DNA of 64,000 nt from Clostridia bacterium. GTDB taxonomy: Bacteria > Bacillota > Clostridia > Oscillospirales > Acutalibacteraceae. Every line of letters starts with the position of its first letter. The first letter of the stretch is position 1. The translations under genes were made by a program, and so were the position numbers. Shown in pieces: positions 52,739 to 61,490 of the stretch. Under the pieces are notes generated by a model. The model was not told the origin of the DNA, made no database searches, and was given only the letters and a program-made list of their open reading frames with translations. The stretch spans positions 1 through 64,000 of the forward strand of contig JAFTLT010000006.1 of the NCBI GenBank assembly GCA_017452785.1. The letters run 5' to 3'.

Positions 52739-53136
52739 TTACTTTTGGGCGCTAGCAAAAGTAACGCCCCGCGGCGAGCGTGGATAAAAAAGTTGATTTC
52801 ATCAAACTATGTCATATTCTTCATAGCAATTTGACAAAACTTCACAGTCACAATAGCCACCCATTTCTTCGATTTCTTCAATAGCACTTTCTATTTTTTC
52901 GGGAACTAAATTTTCTTTAAGCCACTGTTTCGTATAACGCAATGTATCATCACAAGGATTATCATCTAATTGTGTTTCTAAATATTGAAACAAATCTTCT
53001 GCATTTGTTTTACTGAGATTGTACTTATTTTCTTTCTGGGTTTTCCATTCTTTCATCAAAAATTTCTTTTCTTCTTTTGATAAGTCTGCCATAATTGACC
53101 TCCGTCATCCTCTATCGCCCTCGCCGGGCAGGCATT
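52739..53136. repeat. Inverted hairpin repeat pair (pair B) bracketing the DUF2695 gene
   Basis: Left unit: hairpin TTACTTTTG/CAAAAGTAA (52739-52764) then CGCC-CCG-CGGCGAGCG (52765-52780). Right unit: a 20-nt block at 53117-53136, the exact complement of 27825-27844, continuing as TACTTTTTTG. Compared with pair A (27807-27993), the flanks CGGCGAGCG are identical while hairpin arms differ in a compensating way. The gene at 52802-53092 lies between the units. Confidence 0.75.
52802..53092 (-). CDS. DUF2695 family protein
   Basis: Cytoplasmic protein of 96 residues. Seen: a lysine-rich N-terminus and the family signature CDDTLRYTKQWLKEN followed by GGYCDCEVLSN near the C-terminus. The conserved cysteines suggest metal binding, but the function is unknown. 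GGAGGT precedes the ATG. Base composition is more AT-rich than hisS. It lies between the T-box terminator and hisS and is flanked by paired inverted repeats, so it looks like a cargo gene of a small inserted unit. Readthrough from the T-box would transcribe it. Confidence 0.82.
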   Translation of the reverse strand: MADLSKEEKKFLMKEWKTQKENKYNLSKTNAEDLFQYLETQLDDNPCDDTLRYTKQWLKENLVPEKIESAIEEIEEMGGYCDCEVLSNCYEEYDIV

Positions 53137-53284
53137 ACTTTTTTGTTGACCCCTCTGTCACTTCGTGACATCTCCCCTTTCAGGGGCGACAAGACGTAAT
53201 CAAAAGAACTTTGCTTCCTCGGCGGGAAAAACCTTCCCTCCTCAACGGGATTTCCCCGCAATTCTGCACTCTGCATTCTGCATT

Positions 53285-53329
53285 AAAAAAGCTTCATCCA
53301 CAATGCCTGCCGCATTGGGGATGAAGCTT
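53285..53329 (-). terminator. T-box terminator
   Basis: AAGCTTCATCC (53289-53299) pairs with GGATGAAGCTT (53319-53329), with further inner pairs CAATGC/GCATTG; six T follow on the minus strand. Confidence 0.9.
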
Positions 53330-53333
53330 TGCT

Positions 53334-53512
53334 CCACGGTACCACCCCGATTGAACGCATAATGTGCGCTCCACTCGATGCCTTAACGCGGCAAACGGAC
53401 CTTTCGGTCAGCTCAGGAATGTCTTCGCATCTCCCCTGCACAAGCACTTCCAGCCTAAGGTGCTTTTCTCTGTAGTGTGGTGGAAAGGTTACTCTTTTCC
53501 GTCATAGCTTTT
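53334..53512 (-). promoter_or_regulatory. T-box riboswitch leader of (DUF2695-)hisS-aspS
   Basis: T-box sequence GGGTGGTACCGTGG at 53334-53347 on the minus strand, preceded by a long stem I with AGAGTAACC (S-turn type) and, on the 3' side of the specifier loop, GAAGACATT. In the usual GAA-NNN-A reading the specifier is GAC, aspartate. The leader begins a few bases after the mgsA-like gene ends, so its promoter must lie inside or before that gene. 53137-53284 holds short hairpins such as GTCACTTCGTGAC and CCCCTTTCAGGGG and common intergenic AT/GC filler. Confidence 0.93.
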
Positions 53513-53533
53513 AGGTTATTTATTCTTTTCGGC

Positions 53534-53935
53534 TCAGCCGTTTCTTACAATTTCACGCCAATCAAGGTCGCCTCTTTCAAGAGCGTGGATAAGAGCCTCA
53601 GCCGTTGCAATGTTTGTTGCCACGGGAATGTTGTGAACATCGCAAAGTCTTAAAAGGCTTGCTTCGTTAGGCTCATCCTTTCTTGCTGTGATAGGGTCTC
53701 TGAAAAGCAGAAGTAAATCGATTTCATTGCAGGCAATTCTTGCAGAAATCTGTTCCTCACCGCCCTGATAGCCGCAAAGAAACTTTGTAATTTCCAGACC
53801 TGTTGCTTCGCTTACTATCTTACCTGTTGTACCCGTTGCGCAAAGGGTATGCTTGCTGAGAGTGCCGCAGTATGCTATGCAAAACTGTGTCATTAACTCT
53901 TTTTTTGCGTCGTGTGCAATAAGTGCAATGTTCAA
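53534..53935 (-). CDS. mgsA: Methylglyoxal synthase-like protein with altered active site
   Basis: Protein of 133 residues with the methylglyoxal synthase fold (MGS-like domain), which in the classic enzyme turns dihydroxyacetone phosphate into methylglyoxal. Seen: MNIALIAHDAKKE, GTTGKIVSEATG phosphate loop, LLLLFRDP and IPVATNIATAEALI. But the usual GGDQQ is GGEEQ, and the usual HEPDV is DEPNE, so three catalytic positions (Asp71, His98, Asp101 by E. coli numbering) read Glu, Asp, Asn. The start is TTG at 53935 with AAGGTGG 8 nt upstream, matching the family N-terminus. Its place beside the mre cluster is common in clostridia. Confidence 0.82.
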   Translation of the reverse strand: MNIALIAHDAKKELMTQFCIAYCGTLSKHTLCATGTTGKIVSEATGLEITKFLCGYQGGEEQISARIACNEIDLLLLFRDPITARKDEPNEASLLRLCDVHNIPVATNIATAEALIHALERGDLDWREIVRNG

Positions 53936-54044
53936 AATCACATCCACCTTTCTATCGTTATTCAATAATATAATAACAAAAAAAATGTCACAATGCAATA
54001 GATTTCGTGAAAAAATAACATAAAAATGTATTTTTATTCGTCTA

Positions 54045-54761
54045 TTATACCTTCAGCGCAGCAGATTTGCCACCTATTCTTTTTGCGATATTAGTCAGTG
54101 CCTTATATGACACCTGACCCTTTTTATAAATACTTCTTCCCATAGAGCCGAGTCTTATTTTCGGGTCTTCCGGTACTATGCCTATTAACTGAATCTGTGT
54201 TTGGTCAATAACTGAGTCGAAGTTAAGAAGTCTGCCCTTGACTATATCTTTTTTAGAGACTCTGTTTATAACGAGTCTTATATTGTCAACACCCTGTTTT
54301 TCTATCTCTCTGCCTGCAGTGCAAGCACTTCTGACGCAAACAAGGTCAGGTGTTGAAACAACGATTGCTCTGTCTGCAACAGTCACTGCAAGATGAAGTC
54401 CCCTGTCAATGCCTGCAGGTGCATCGAGCAAAATATAGTCATAATCCTGCTCATACTTTTTTATCAGCCATGTCATTGAATAATCGCTTATATTATCATA
54501 GCTTTCAGGGCAAGTGATAACACTGAGTCCTTCATTTTCATAAACAGCCTGCTGTGCATCGCATCTGCCGAAAATGACATCACCGAAATTATATACCATT
54601 CTTTCAGTCACACCCATAAGAAGGTCGAGACTTCTCAGACAGTCACAATCTATTAAAAGCACTTTGTTTCCCATTGTGCTCAGAGCCTTGCCGAGTCCCA
54701 CACAAATTGATGTTTTTCCCACGCCACCCTTGCCGGAGGCTATAACAATTTTTTATGCCAT
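54045..54761 (-). pseudogene. minD: minD-like ATPase gene with a stop at codon 3
   Basis: MinD/ParA-type ATPase, 239 codons counted from the ATG at 54761. Reading from that ATG, which has GAGGGG 7 nt upstream, codons are ATG GCA TAA; after the stop the frame continues open with KIVIASGKGGVGKTS, the intact Walker A loop, then VLLIDCDCLRSLDLLMG and YILLDAPAGID. A GTG at 54722 gives an open frame but drops half of the P-loop. The C-terminus (GKSAALKV) lacks the MinD membrane-targeting helix. minC, minE and rodA, frequent neighbours, are absent. Either a true nonsense mutation, a rare start (ATT or ATA), or a base error. Confidence 0.72.
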
Positions 54762-54781
54762 ATATTTTCCCCTCTTTACAT

Positions 54782-56812
54782 TTACTTAAGCAGGCTGCTT
54801 TCGCTCTGCAGATTTTCCTGAGTGTCTTTTTCTGCAAAATACTGCTCTAAAATTGCTGAAGCTATAGGTGCTGTTGAACCACCGCTGCCTGCACCCTCAA
54901 CTGCAACGCAAACTGCTATCTCAGGCTTTTCATAAGGTGCAAAGGCGATAATAAAGCCGTTATAGGTTTCTATCATGCTGCCACCAACTCGCTTTGCAAC
55001 TGTTGTGGTACCAGTTTTTGCCGCAACCTTACAGGGTACATTATTAAAACGTGCATAGCTTTCAGTACCGACAAGAAGCATACCTCTGTGCACAAGATCC
55101 CAGTTTTCATCTGAGAAGTTTGCCTTTGAGAGTATCTGACTGCCTGTTTCCATAACAGTTTCGGAAAGATCAGCACTTTTGACGCTCTTTATAACATGAG
55201 TTTTATAGCGTGTGCCTCTGTTTGCAATAGTTGAGGCATAAGCGCAAAGCTGAACGGGAGTGAACTGGTTGTCACCGTGACCGATGCCTGCCTGAATTGT
55301 AAGACCGGGAGTCCACATAACGCCGTTCTGTGTTCTGTGCTCAACGCTGTCAACTGTGCCCTCACTTTCTGTGAGCTCTATACCTGTAGGTTCGCCAAGA
55401 CCAAACATTGCAAAATAGTTGTTGAGCTTTTCTATGCCTAAAAGTCTTGAGGTTTCATAGAAGAAAATATTGCAGGAATTAAAAAGAGCCTTTACAACAT
55501 TCTGATAGCCGTGAACATCTGTGCAGCCCGGCTGATAGTCCTGATAATATCTGTAGGTACCCGTGCAGACAACGCCTGTGTCGCCTGAAATCACACCTTC
55601 TTCAAGACCTGCCATTGCAACCGCAGGCTTAATGGTTGAACCCGGTGTATAGGTACTGCGAAGAGCTCTGTTCCATAAGGGTTTTCTTTCATCCTTAACC
55701 AGCTTATCATAGTTATCCTGATAAGTTGAGTTGTCATAGGTGGGATAGGAAGCCATTGCCAGCACTTCATTGCTGTTTGTATCCATAACAACCACTGAAC
55801 CCGAAAGGCGGTAGCTTCTCTTGGTTGATTCCTGCAGCTTTGCAATGCCGTCTTTAAGAGCATCCTGAGCCACCTTTTGCAGATCTCTGCTTATTGTGAG
55901 GATAACTGTATCACCCTGCACGGGTTTTAAGGTGTATTGCTCTGTTTTATTGCCGTCGGCATCTGTTGTTATTGTCTTTTCGCCGTTTGTGCCACGAAGA
56001 TAGCTTTCCATAGCCAGCTCAATGCCGCTTTTGCCTATAACATCATTGATGGTGTAGCCTTCTTCTTTTTTAGCTTCATATTCCTCTTCGCTGACATTGG
56101 CAACTATGCCGAGAATGTGAGGAGCCAATGTGCCGTCATAATATTCTCTTTCACTTGTAACCTGCACATCAACGCCGGGAAAATGGTCGCTTCTCTCTTT
56201 AACAGCTGACACAAGCTCACTTGAAACATCTGATGCAAACTCATAGTTTCTGCCTGTGTTAAAGCCGTCTTTAACCATGGAATAGTAGACCGAAGCAATG
56301 TCTCTGGCATCATTGAGGCTGTAATCGGTGAGCTTATATTTATCACTCAGGGCATTGAAGCAGTCCTCAACATCGGCATAATAGTTAAGGTCGAGGAACG
56401 CCTCGCTCTTAAGATAGGAAACCTCGTTTTCCTTTTCAGTGTCAAACTTCAGCTTGCCGCTTTTTGTTATTTTAATGGGGAGCTCATCATTCCACTCAAC
56501 CTTGTTTTTGTCAAACATTCTGATAAGCTCAATTATAATTTTATTTCTTTCAGTGTAATCCTTAGGGAAAGCGAGATAGTTGAATATTATTTTATTAACC
56601 TGCTTGTTTGTGACTAACGGATAGCCGTTTCTGTCTAAAATTTCACCTCTTATGGGTGGTACCGAAACAGTAACAACCGAAACTGCAGAGTCATTATTTC
56701 TGTTAGTACCAACCACCTGCACATTAAATAAATGCACAAGAAAAGTGAAAAACAACACGCCGATAACCGCAAACACTATCATATTTCTTTTTTTACCTAC
56801 TTTGCCTGACAT
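54782..56812 (-). CDS. mrdA: Penicillin-binding protein 2 (elongation transpeptidase)
   Basis: Class B transpeptidase of the rod complex, 676 residues. Seen: one N-terminal membrane helix (about 10-32), PBP dimer domain with RGEILDRNGYPLV, then a penicillin-binding domain with SxxK in TPGSTIKP (about 392), SxN in FNSCNIFFYE and KTG in AAKTGTT (about 600). A C-terminal Gln/Ser-rich tail. AGGAG precedes the ATG. Fourth gene of mreB-mreC-mreD-mrdA-minD-like. Cross-links peptidoglycan during lateral growth. Confidence 0.95.
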   Translation of the reverse strand: MSGKVGKKRNMIVFAVIGVLFFTFLVHLFNVQVVGTNRNNDSAVSVVTVSVPPIRGEILDRNGYPLVTNKQVNKIIFNYLAFPKDYTERNKIIIELIRMFDKNKVEWNDELPIKITKSGKLKFDTEKENEVSYLKSEAFLDLNYYADVEDCFNALSDKYKLTDYSLNDARDIASVYYSMVKDGFNTGRNYEFASDVSSELVSAVKERSDHFPGVDVQVTSEREYYDGTLAPHILGIVANVSEEEYEAKKEEGYTINDVIGKSGIELAMESYLRGTNGEKTITTDADGNKTEQYTLKPVQGDTVILTISRDLQKVAQDALKDGIAKLQESTKRSYRLSGSVVVMDTNSNEVLAMASYPTYDNSTYQDNYDKLVKDERKPLWNRALRSTYTPGSTIKPAVAMAGLEEGVISGDTGVVCTGTYRYYQDYQPGCTDVHGYQNVVKALFNSCNIFFYETSRLLGIEKLNNYFAMFGLGEPTGIELTESEGTVDSVEHRTQNGVMWTPGLTIQAGIGHGDNQFTPVQLCAYASTIANRGTRYKTHVIKSVKSADLSETVMETGSQILSKANFSDENWDLVHRGMLLVGTESYARFNNVPCKVAAKTGTTTVAKRVGGSMIETYNGFIIAFAPYEKPEIAVCVAVEGAGSGGSTAPIASAILEQYFAEKDTQENLQSESSLLK

Positions 56813-56863
56813 AACCTGCAGCTCCTTTCTTAAAAATCATATGGTCATTATATAAAACTGTCT

Positions 56864-57400
56864 TTAATTGAACCTTATCCTTTTATCGTCACTCGTAAGC
56901 TGCACAATAAGACGCAAAAGATAATAATAGATAAATGTAAACAGTACACTGTAAAAAGCACTTGGCAGATAAAAGCTCATAAGCACCTGAGAAGCACCCT
57001 CATAGCCTTTCACAAGTATAAAAATCATCCAGTACGACACATTAACCGCCAAGGAAAAAATGCCTGAAATAATAAGTGCTGAAAAAATATTATTGCGCAT
57101 GAGATAGGTTATTACCGCACCTGATATAAAGCCGGTGATTGCAAGGGCAACACTGAAAAAGCCATCGCCTCTTGCACTGGCGGCATCCCACAGCACTCCG
57201 CACAGCACACCGAATGCAAGACCGCCCATGCTTCTTTCAAACATGGCAATGCACACACAAAGAGGGATAAGCAGCATAGCCTTGGCTGAGAAAAAATCAG
57301 GCACAGCTATATCTGTGTGCTGAAATGCCGCAGTCAAAACCGTCAGCAAGACAAAAAGAGCTCGTCTGATATAAAGCTTTTTATTATCACCGAATTTCAC
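56864..57400 (-). CDS. mreD: Rod shape-determining protein MreD
   Basis: Membrane protein of 178 residues with five or six hydrophobic segments. Seen: FERSMGGLAFGVLCGVLWDA, the typical MreD core, and a basic C-terminus. Start: GTG at 57400, 6 nt after AAGGTG; a GTG at 57409 is too close to the ribosome site. Lies between mreC and the PBP2 gene in one transcript and links MreBC with the wall synthases. Confidence 0.9.
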   Translation of the reverse strand: MKFGDNKKLYIRRALFVLLTVLTAAFQHTDIAVPDFFSAKAMLLIPLCVCIAMFERSMGGLAFGVLCGVLWDAASARGDGFFSVALAITGFISGAVITYLMRNNIFSALIISGIFSLAVNVSYWMIFILVKGYEGASQVLMSFYLPSAFYSVLFTFIYYYLLRLIVQLTSDDKRIRFN

Positions 57401-57440
57401 TCTTTTCACCTTCCTTGCTTTTTATCTTTAATTAACTGCC

Positions 57441-58298
57441 TTATTCTATTATTTCTTCAATTCCCTGACCTTCAAAGTCAGTTATTATAAACAGATCTTC
57501 AAGTTCCTTGATATTTACGCCCGGTTCAACAACCGCATAGTTTGAAAGATCATATTCACTCTCACAAACCTCATTTACCGTGCCGATTATGAGCCCCTTG
57601 GGATATGTGCCGCCGATGCCCGATGTGAGGATAATTCCTCCGGGTGAGACAGCTGTTGTTCTTTCAAGGCCCGAAAAAACACAATGACCCTTTTGTGAAT
57701 AATCAATTGTTGTGGTCACATATGCTGTTTCTCTTGTTTTGCTGTCAAGGGCACTTATGTTAACCTCAGGGTTGAGTATAGACTCAATAACACTGTATGA
57801 GGGATGTACCTTTTTGACGATGCCCACAACATAATTTCCGTAAACAGCAGGGTCGTTGACGCTTATATCATCGTTTGAACCCTTGTCAATAATCAGAGAT
57901 GTGAACATATCAGCACTGTCCGTGCCGATAATACCCGCTCTTTCAAGAACAAAATCAGGGTTTTCTTCTTTAACACCCAGCATTGTTTCATAAGATGAGA
58001 GTTTCTGCTGCATTTCGTTATAGTCAACAAGCTGATTTTCATATTCTGCTATCTGCTGTCTGAGACGCTCTATCTCTTTTTTATAGCTGCCTGAGCTTTC
58101 AAAGCTGTCACCGAGCCACTTCACATTATCTGCAACACTGCTGACAAGCTTCTGCACAGGGCTCAAAGCACTGCCAAGCACGTTTGTCACAGGCGAAGCT
58201 CCCTTAGATGAAACAACAGCTATAACTGCCCCGATCAGAAGGGCACATATTACAAACATAAAGGTTTTAAACTTTCTGCTTTTTAAAAACTGAAGCAT
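57441..58298 (-). CDS. mreC: Rod shape-determining protein MreC
   Basis: Bitopic scaffold protein of 285 residues: membrane helix (about 11-30), coiled coil (about 70-105) and a beta-rich MreC domain with VIGIVKKVHPSYSVIESILN-like and GIGGTYPKGLIIGTVNEV. AAAGGGGTG precedes the ATG. Links cytoplasmic MreB to outer wall synthases. Confidence 0.95.
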   Translation of the reverse strand: MLQFLKSRKFKTFMFVICALLIGAVIAVVSSKGASPVTNVLGSALSPVQKLVSSVADNVKWLGDSFESSGSYKKEIERLRQQIAEYENQLVDYNEMQQKLSSYETMLGVKEENPDFVLERAGIIGTDSADMFTSLIIDKGSNDDISVNDPAVYGNYVVGIVKKVHPSYSVIESILNPEVNISALDSKTRETAYVTTTIDYSQKGHCVFSGLERTTAVSPGGIILTSGIGGTYPKGLIIGTVNEVCESEYDLSNYAVVEPGVNIKELEDLFIITDFEGQGIEEIIE

Positions 58299-58326
58299 TT
58301 TTACACCCCTTTATACTGTCCTTACT

Positions 58327-59337
58327 TTAAAATCTCTTACCTACATTTCCGAGCACATCGCTCTCAAGATAAACACCGGTGCCGTCAACAACACAGTCAA
58401 GAGGGTTGTCAGCAACATGCACGGGCATGCCTGTCTGGGACGCGATGAGCTTATCGATACCTCTTAAAAGTGCGCCGCCACCAGTGAGGGTTATGCCGTG
58501 TTCCATAATATCTGCCGAAAGCTCAGGCGGTGTCTTTTCAAGAGTGGACTTGACAGCATCAAGAATCTGGTTGACACAGTCTGAAAGAGCTTCTCTTATT
58601 TCTTCACTTGTGATTGTGATGTTTTTCGGCAGACCGTCAACAAGGTTTCTTCCCTTAATTTCCATTCTGCCCTCGCCCTCATATTCCATGGCTGAGCCTA
58701 TTTTTATCTTGATATCCTCTGCGGTTCTTTCGCCAACGAGAAGATTGTATTTTTTCTTTATATAAAGGCTTATTGCGCTGTCAAAGCTGTCACCTGCAGC
58801 TCTGACTGAGCGTGAGCAGACAATATCACCAAGGGATATAACTGCCACCTCAGATGTGCCGCCTCCGATGTCAACTATCATGCTGCCTATAGCCTGAGAA
58901 ACAGGCAGACCTGCACCTATAGCCGCTGCCATAGGCTCCTCAATAAGGCTGACATATTTTGCACCTGCTTCTATGGCAACATCGTGAACGTTTCTTCTTT
59001 CAACCTCTGTAACACCTGAAGGAATGCAGATAACTACTCTTGCCTTGGCAAGGTACGAGCCGCCAAGAGCCTTTGCAATAAACTTTTTAAGCATTTCGCA
59101 TGTGATATCAAAATCAGCAATAACACCGTCTGTGAGTGGACGCATTGCAGTGATTGAACCGGGGGTTCTGCCTATCATTTCTTTAGCCTGAGTGCCGACT
59201 GCAACAACCTTTGCAGGCTTAGAGCTGACATTTATTGCAACAACAGAGGGCTCACGAATTAAAATACCCTTGCCTTTAACAAAAACGAGTGTGTTGGCAG
59301 TTCCTAAATCTATACCTATATCCTGTGAAAATAACAT
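58327..59337 (-). CDS. mreB: Rod shape-determining protein MreB
   Basis: Actin-like cytoskeletal ATPase of 336 residues. Seen: phosphate 1 [16 protein letters not shown], phosphate 2 [13 protein letters not shown], adenosine motif [11 protein letters not shown] and the N-terminal LFSQDIGID membrane-binding stretch. GGGAGGAG lies 9 nt before the ATG. First gene of the elongation cluster, with a clear promoter at 59391-59419. Confidence 0.97.
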   Translation of the reverse strand: MLFSQDIGIDLGTANTLVFVKGKGILIREPSVVAINVSSKPAKVVAVGTQAKEMIGRTPGSITAMRPLTDGVIADFDITCEMLKKFIAKALGGSYLAKARVVICIPSGVTEVERRNVHDVAIEAGAKYVSLIEEPMAAAIGAGLPVSQAIGSMIVDIGGGTSEVAVISLGDIVCSRSVRAAGDSFDSAISLYIKKKYNLLVGERTAEDIKIKIGSAMEYEGEGRMEIKGRNLVDGLPKNITITSEEIREALSDCVNQILDAVKSTLEKTPPELSADIMEHGITLTGGGALLRGIDKLIASQTGMPVHVADNPLDCVVDGTGVYLESDVLGNVGKRF

Positions 59338-59390
59338 ATATTAACTCTCCTCCCGGATAATGAAAATTAATGGGCACACTAAGATATTTT

Positions 59391-59419
59391 ATTATACAAT
59401 AAAAACATCTCTTACTCAA
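59391..59419 (-). promoter_or_regulatory. mreB operon promoter
   Basis: TTGAGT (59419-59414) and TATAAT (59396-59391) with a 17-nt spacer on the minus strand. Confidence 0.75.
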
Positions 59420-59504
59420 TAGCAAAGAGAAAAAATTATTACTTTTTTAATTATTAAAAAAGTTTATCCGATTAGAATTTTTGACAAAAGACAAAGTCTT
59501 AATA

Positions 59505-59552
59505 CAAAAAAATAACCGCTCTTTACAGTCATCATAAGACCGAGCGGTTATT
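59505..59552 (-). terminator. Terminator of acyl-CoA synthetase-like gene
   Basis: AATAACCGCTC (59511-59521) pairs with GAGCGGTTATT (59542-59552); a T-run follows on the minus strand. Confidence 0.85.
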
Positions 59553-59558
59553 TATCGT

Positions 59559-61262
59559 TTATATTGTTTTTGGCTGAGGAATAGGATCGGACAGCTTGAC
59601 AAAATCAATCTTTTCCATTTTGGTTCTGGGCAGAAGATCCATAATAAAAATCTTTCTGGGGCAGGCATATGCTTCAACATTTTCTTTGCAATATGCCATA
59701 AGCTTTTTCTTTACCTCTTCGTGGTCTGCAGCAGGGTCTTTGAGTGAAACCACCAATTTGACATAAGGCTTATCGTTTTCATCATAGCCCTGACAGGCAC
59801 ATACCTCATTGATATAATCAAGCTCAAGCACCTTTTCTTCGATAGTTGCGGGGTAAATATTATAGCCTGCTATAATAATAATTCTCTTTTTGCGGCTGGT
59901 AAACATAAGATGACCGTCTCTGTCAATGAAACCAACATCACCTGTTCTGACCCAGTTCTTTCCATTTTCATCTGTGTAAATGCCTGTTTCCTGAATAAAA
60001 TCATCAGGAAGATAGCGGTTCATCATTGTTTCGCCGCTTATGACCACTTCACCTATTTTGCCCATAGGCAGCTTATTGCATTCATCATCCCATATTTCAA
60101 TTATTGTGCCGAAAATAGGCACACCTACCGTGGTTGTTCTTGGGTCGGAAATGCCTGAGTTTGTTGTGCAGACAGCACACATTTCTGTCAGTCCATAGCC
60201 TCTTCCGAGAAATGCCCTTGATCCCAATGCTCCGATTTTTGTGTTGAAGAAATTAACAAATTCGTTGCTGACAAAATCACCGCCCACTGAGAGAATAAGC
60301 AGATTTTTAACACCCTCATTTTCAAAGTTGGGAGCCTCAATCATTTTCTGGAACATCTTGGGCACACCGAGAATTTCAAGCACGCAGTATTTTCTTATAA
60401 GCTCATTTGCCTGAATGGGATCAAACTTCGGAATCATAATGGGTCTGTAAGCGTTGCAAAGGGCATAATGCATTGAAACACCTAAGCCGTAAGCGTGAAA
60501 GCAGGGAAGCACACAAAGAGAATATGCATTTGTGTAATCATGTGCCGGGTCAAGAGCGTACATACTGTAAGCAAGAAAATTGAAAGAGTAGTTTGAATGA
60601 ATAATTGTTTTACTTCTGCCCGTGGTGCCGCCGCCGTGAAGATAAATTGCATCGTCCTTGCCCGGACGCTCTACCGACGGAACTCCCGGAAGGTCCATAT
60701 CCATAATATCCATATACCTGTAAACATTTTTGTGTTCGGGTACATGAGCGTTCTGCAGTTCATTTCCTCTTGCGTACTTGTAAGCCATACCCTCACAGAA
60801 ATCCGATGTGGAGCAGACAATCGTCATATGATTTTCAATTATGCTTTTATAGCCTGCCGCAAAAAGGTCAAGCATAAATATACCCTTGCTTTTTGTGTGA
60901 GCCATAATATCCTCAAGCTGTGCAGGCGGTGTGAGAGGATGCACAAAATTTGCAACAACACCCAATTTGATAAGCGAATAAAACGCTATAAAGGCATGGC
61001 CGCAGGTGGGCATAAATGCTGTGAAAACATCACCCTTTTTAAGTCCCTTTGACGAGAGGAAAGCCGCCATTTTTTCAATATCACCTATAAGTCTTTCCAT
61101 TGAGGTTTCACTTTCCACGGGGCCTACAGGCGTAACAAAAGCAGTATAGTCACTGCCTATATCCTTTGATATTCTCTCATAGCTTTTAAGCATATAGTCA
61201 TAACAGCTCTCATCTGTCGGTTTATGTAAATAGTTATTGGCTGATATTCTGAATTCACGCAT
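59559..61262 (-). CDS. AMP-dependent acyl-CoA synthetase/ligase
   Basis: Adenylate-forming ligase of 567 residues. Seen: phosphate loop HGGGTTGRSKTIIHSN (about 212-227), GRGYGLTEMCA (A5), WVRTGDVGFIDRDGHL (A7) and C-terminal catalytic Lys in LPRTKMEKIDF (A10). Could activate fatty or aromatic acids, or act as a stand-alone ligase; substrate unknown. AAAGGAG precedes the ATG. Transcribed alone. Confidence 0.92.
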   Translation of the reverse strand: MREFRISANNYLHKPTDESCYDYMLKSYERISKDIGSDYTAFVTPVGPVESETSMERLIGDIEKMAAFLSSKGLKKGDVFTAFMPTCGHAFIAFYSLIKLGVVANFVHPLTPPAQLEDIMAHTKSKGIFMLDLFAAGYKSIIENHMTIVCSTSDFCEGMAYKYARGNELQNAHVPEHKNVYRYMDIMDMDLPGVPSVERPGKDDAIYLHGGGTTGRSKTIIHSNYSFNFLAYSMYALDPAHDYTNAYSLCVLPCFHAYGLGVSMHYALCNAYRPIMIPKFDPIQANELIRKYCVLEILGVPKMFQKMIEAPNFENEGVKNLLILSVGGDFVSNEFVNFFNTKIGALGSRAFLGRGYGLTEMCAVCTTNSGISDPRTTTVGVPIFGTIIEIWDDECNKLPMGKIGEVVISGETMMNRYLPDDFIQETGIYTDENGKNWVRTGDVGFIDRDGHLMFTSRKKRIIIIAGYNIYPATIEEKVLELDYINEVCACQGYDENDKPYVKLVVSLKDPAADHEEVKKKLMAYCKENVEAYACPRKIFIMDLLPRTKMEKIDFVKLSDPIPQPKTI

Positions 61263-61445
61263 AGGGACTACTCCTTTATTTTGCCGTAATTATTGCAGAT
61301 TTTTACATCATTGTGACAAATTATATCGGAAATGAATTTTCATGTCAATGTATAATATTTATCTTTGTGTTATATTTGTTACACTTTGTATTAAATAGTA
61401 ACAACAGTAACAAATGTTTTACAATTTATTAAATTAAATTACGAT

Positions 61446-61484
61446 AAAAAAAGCAGCTACACTCTTTTGAAAAGTGAAGCTGCT
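61446..61484 (-). terminator. Terminator of the GH38/57-like gene
   Basis: AGCAGCT-a-CACT (61452-61463) pairs with AGTG-a-AGCTGCT (61473-61484), followed by seven T on the minus strand. 61263-61445 is AT-rich with nothing else clear. Confidence 0.82.
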
Positions 61485-61490
61485 CCCCAA

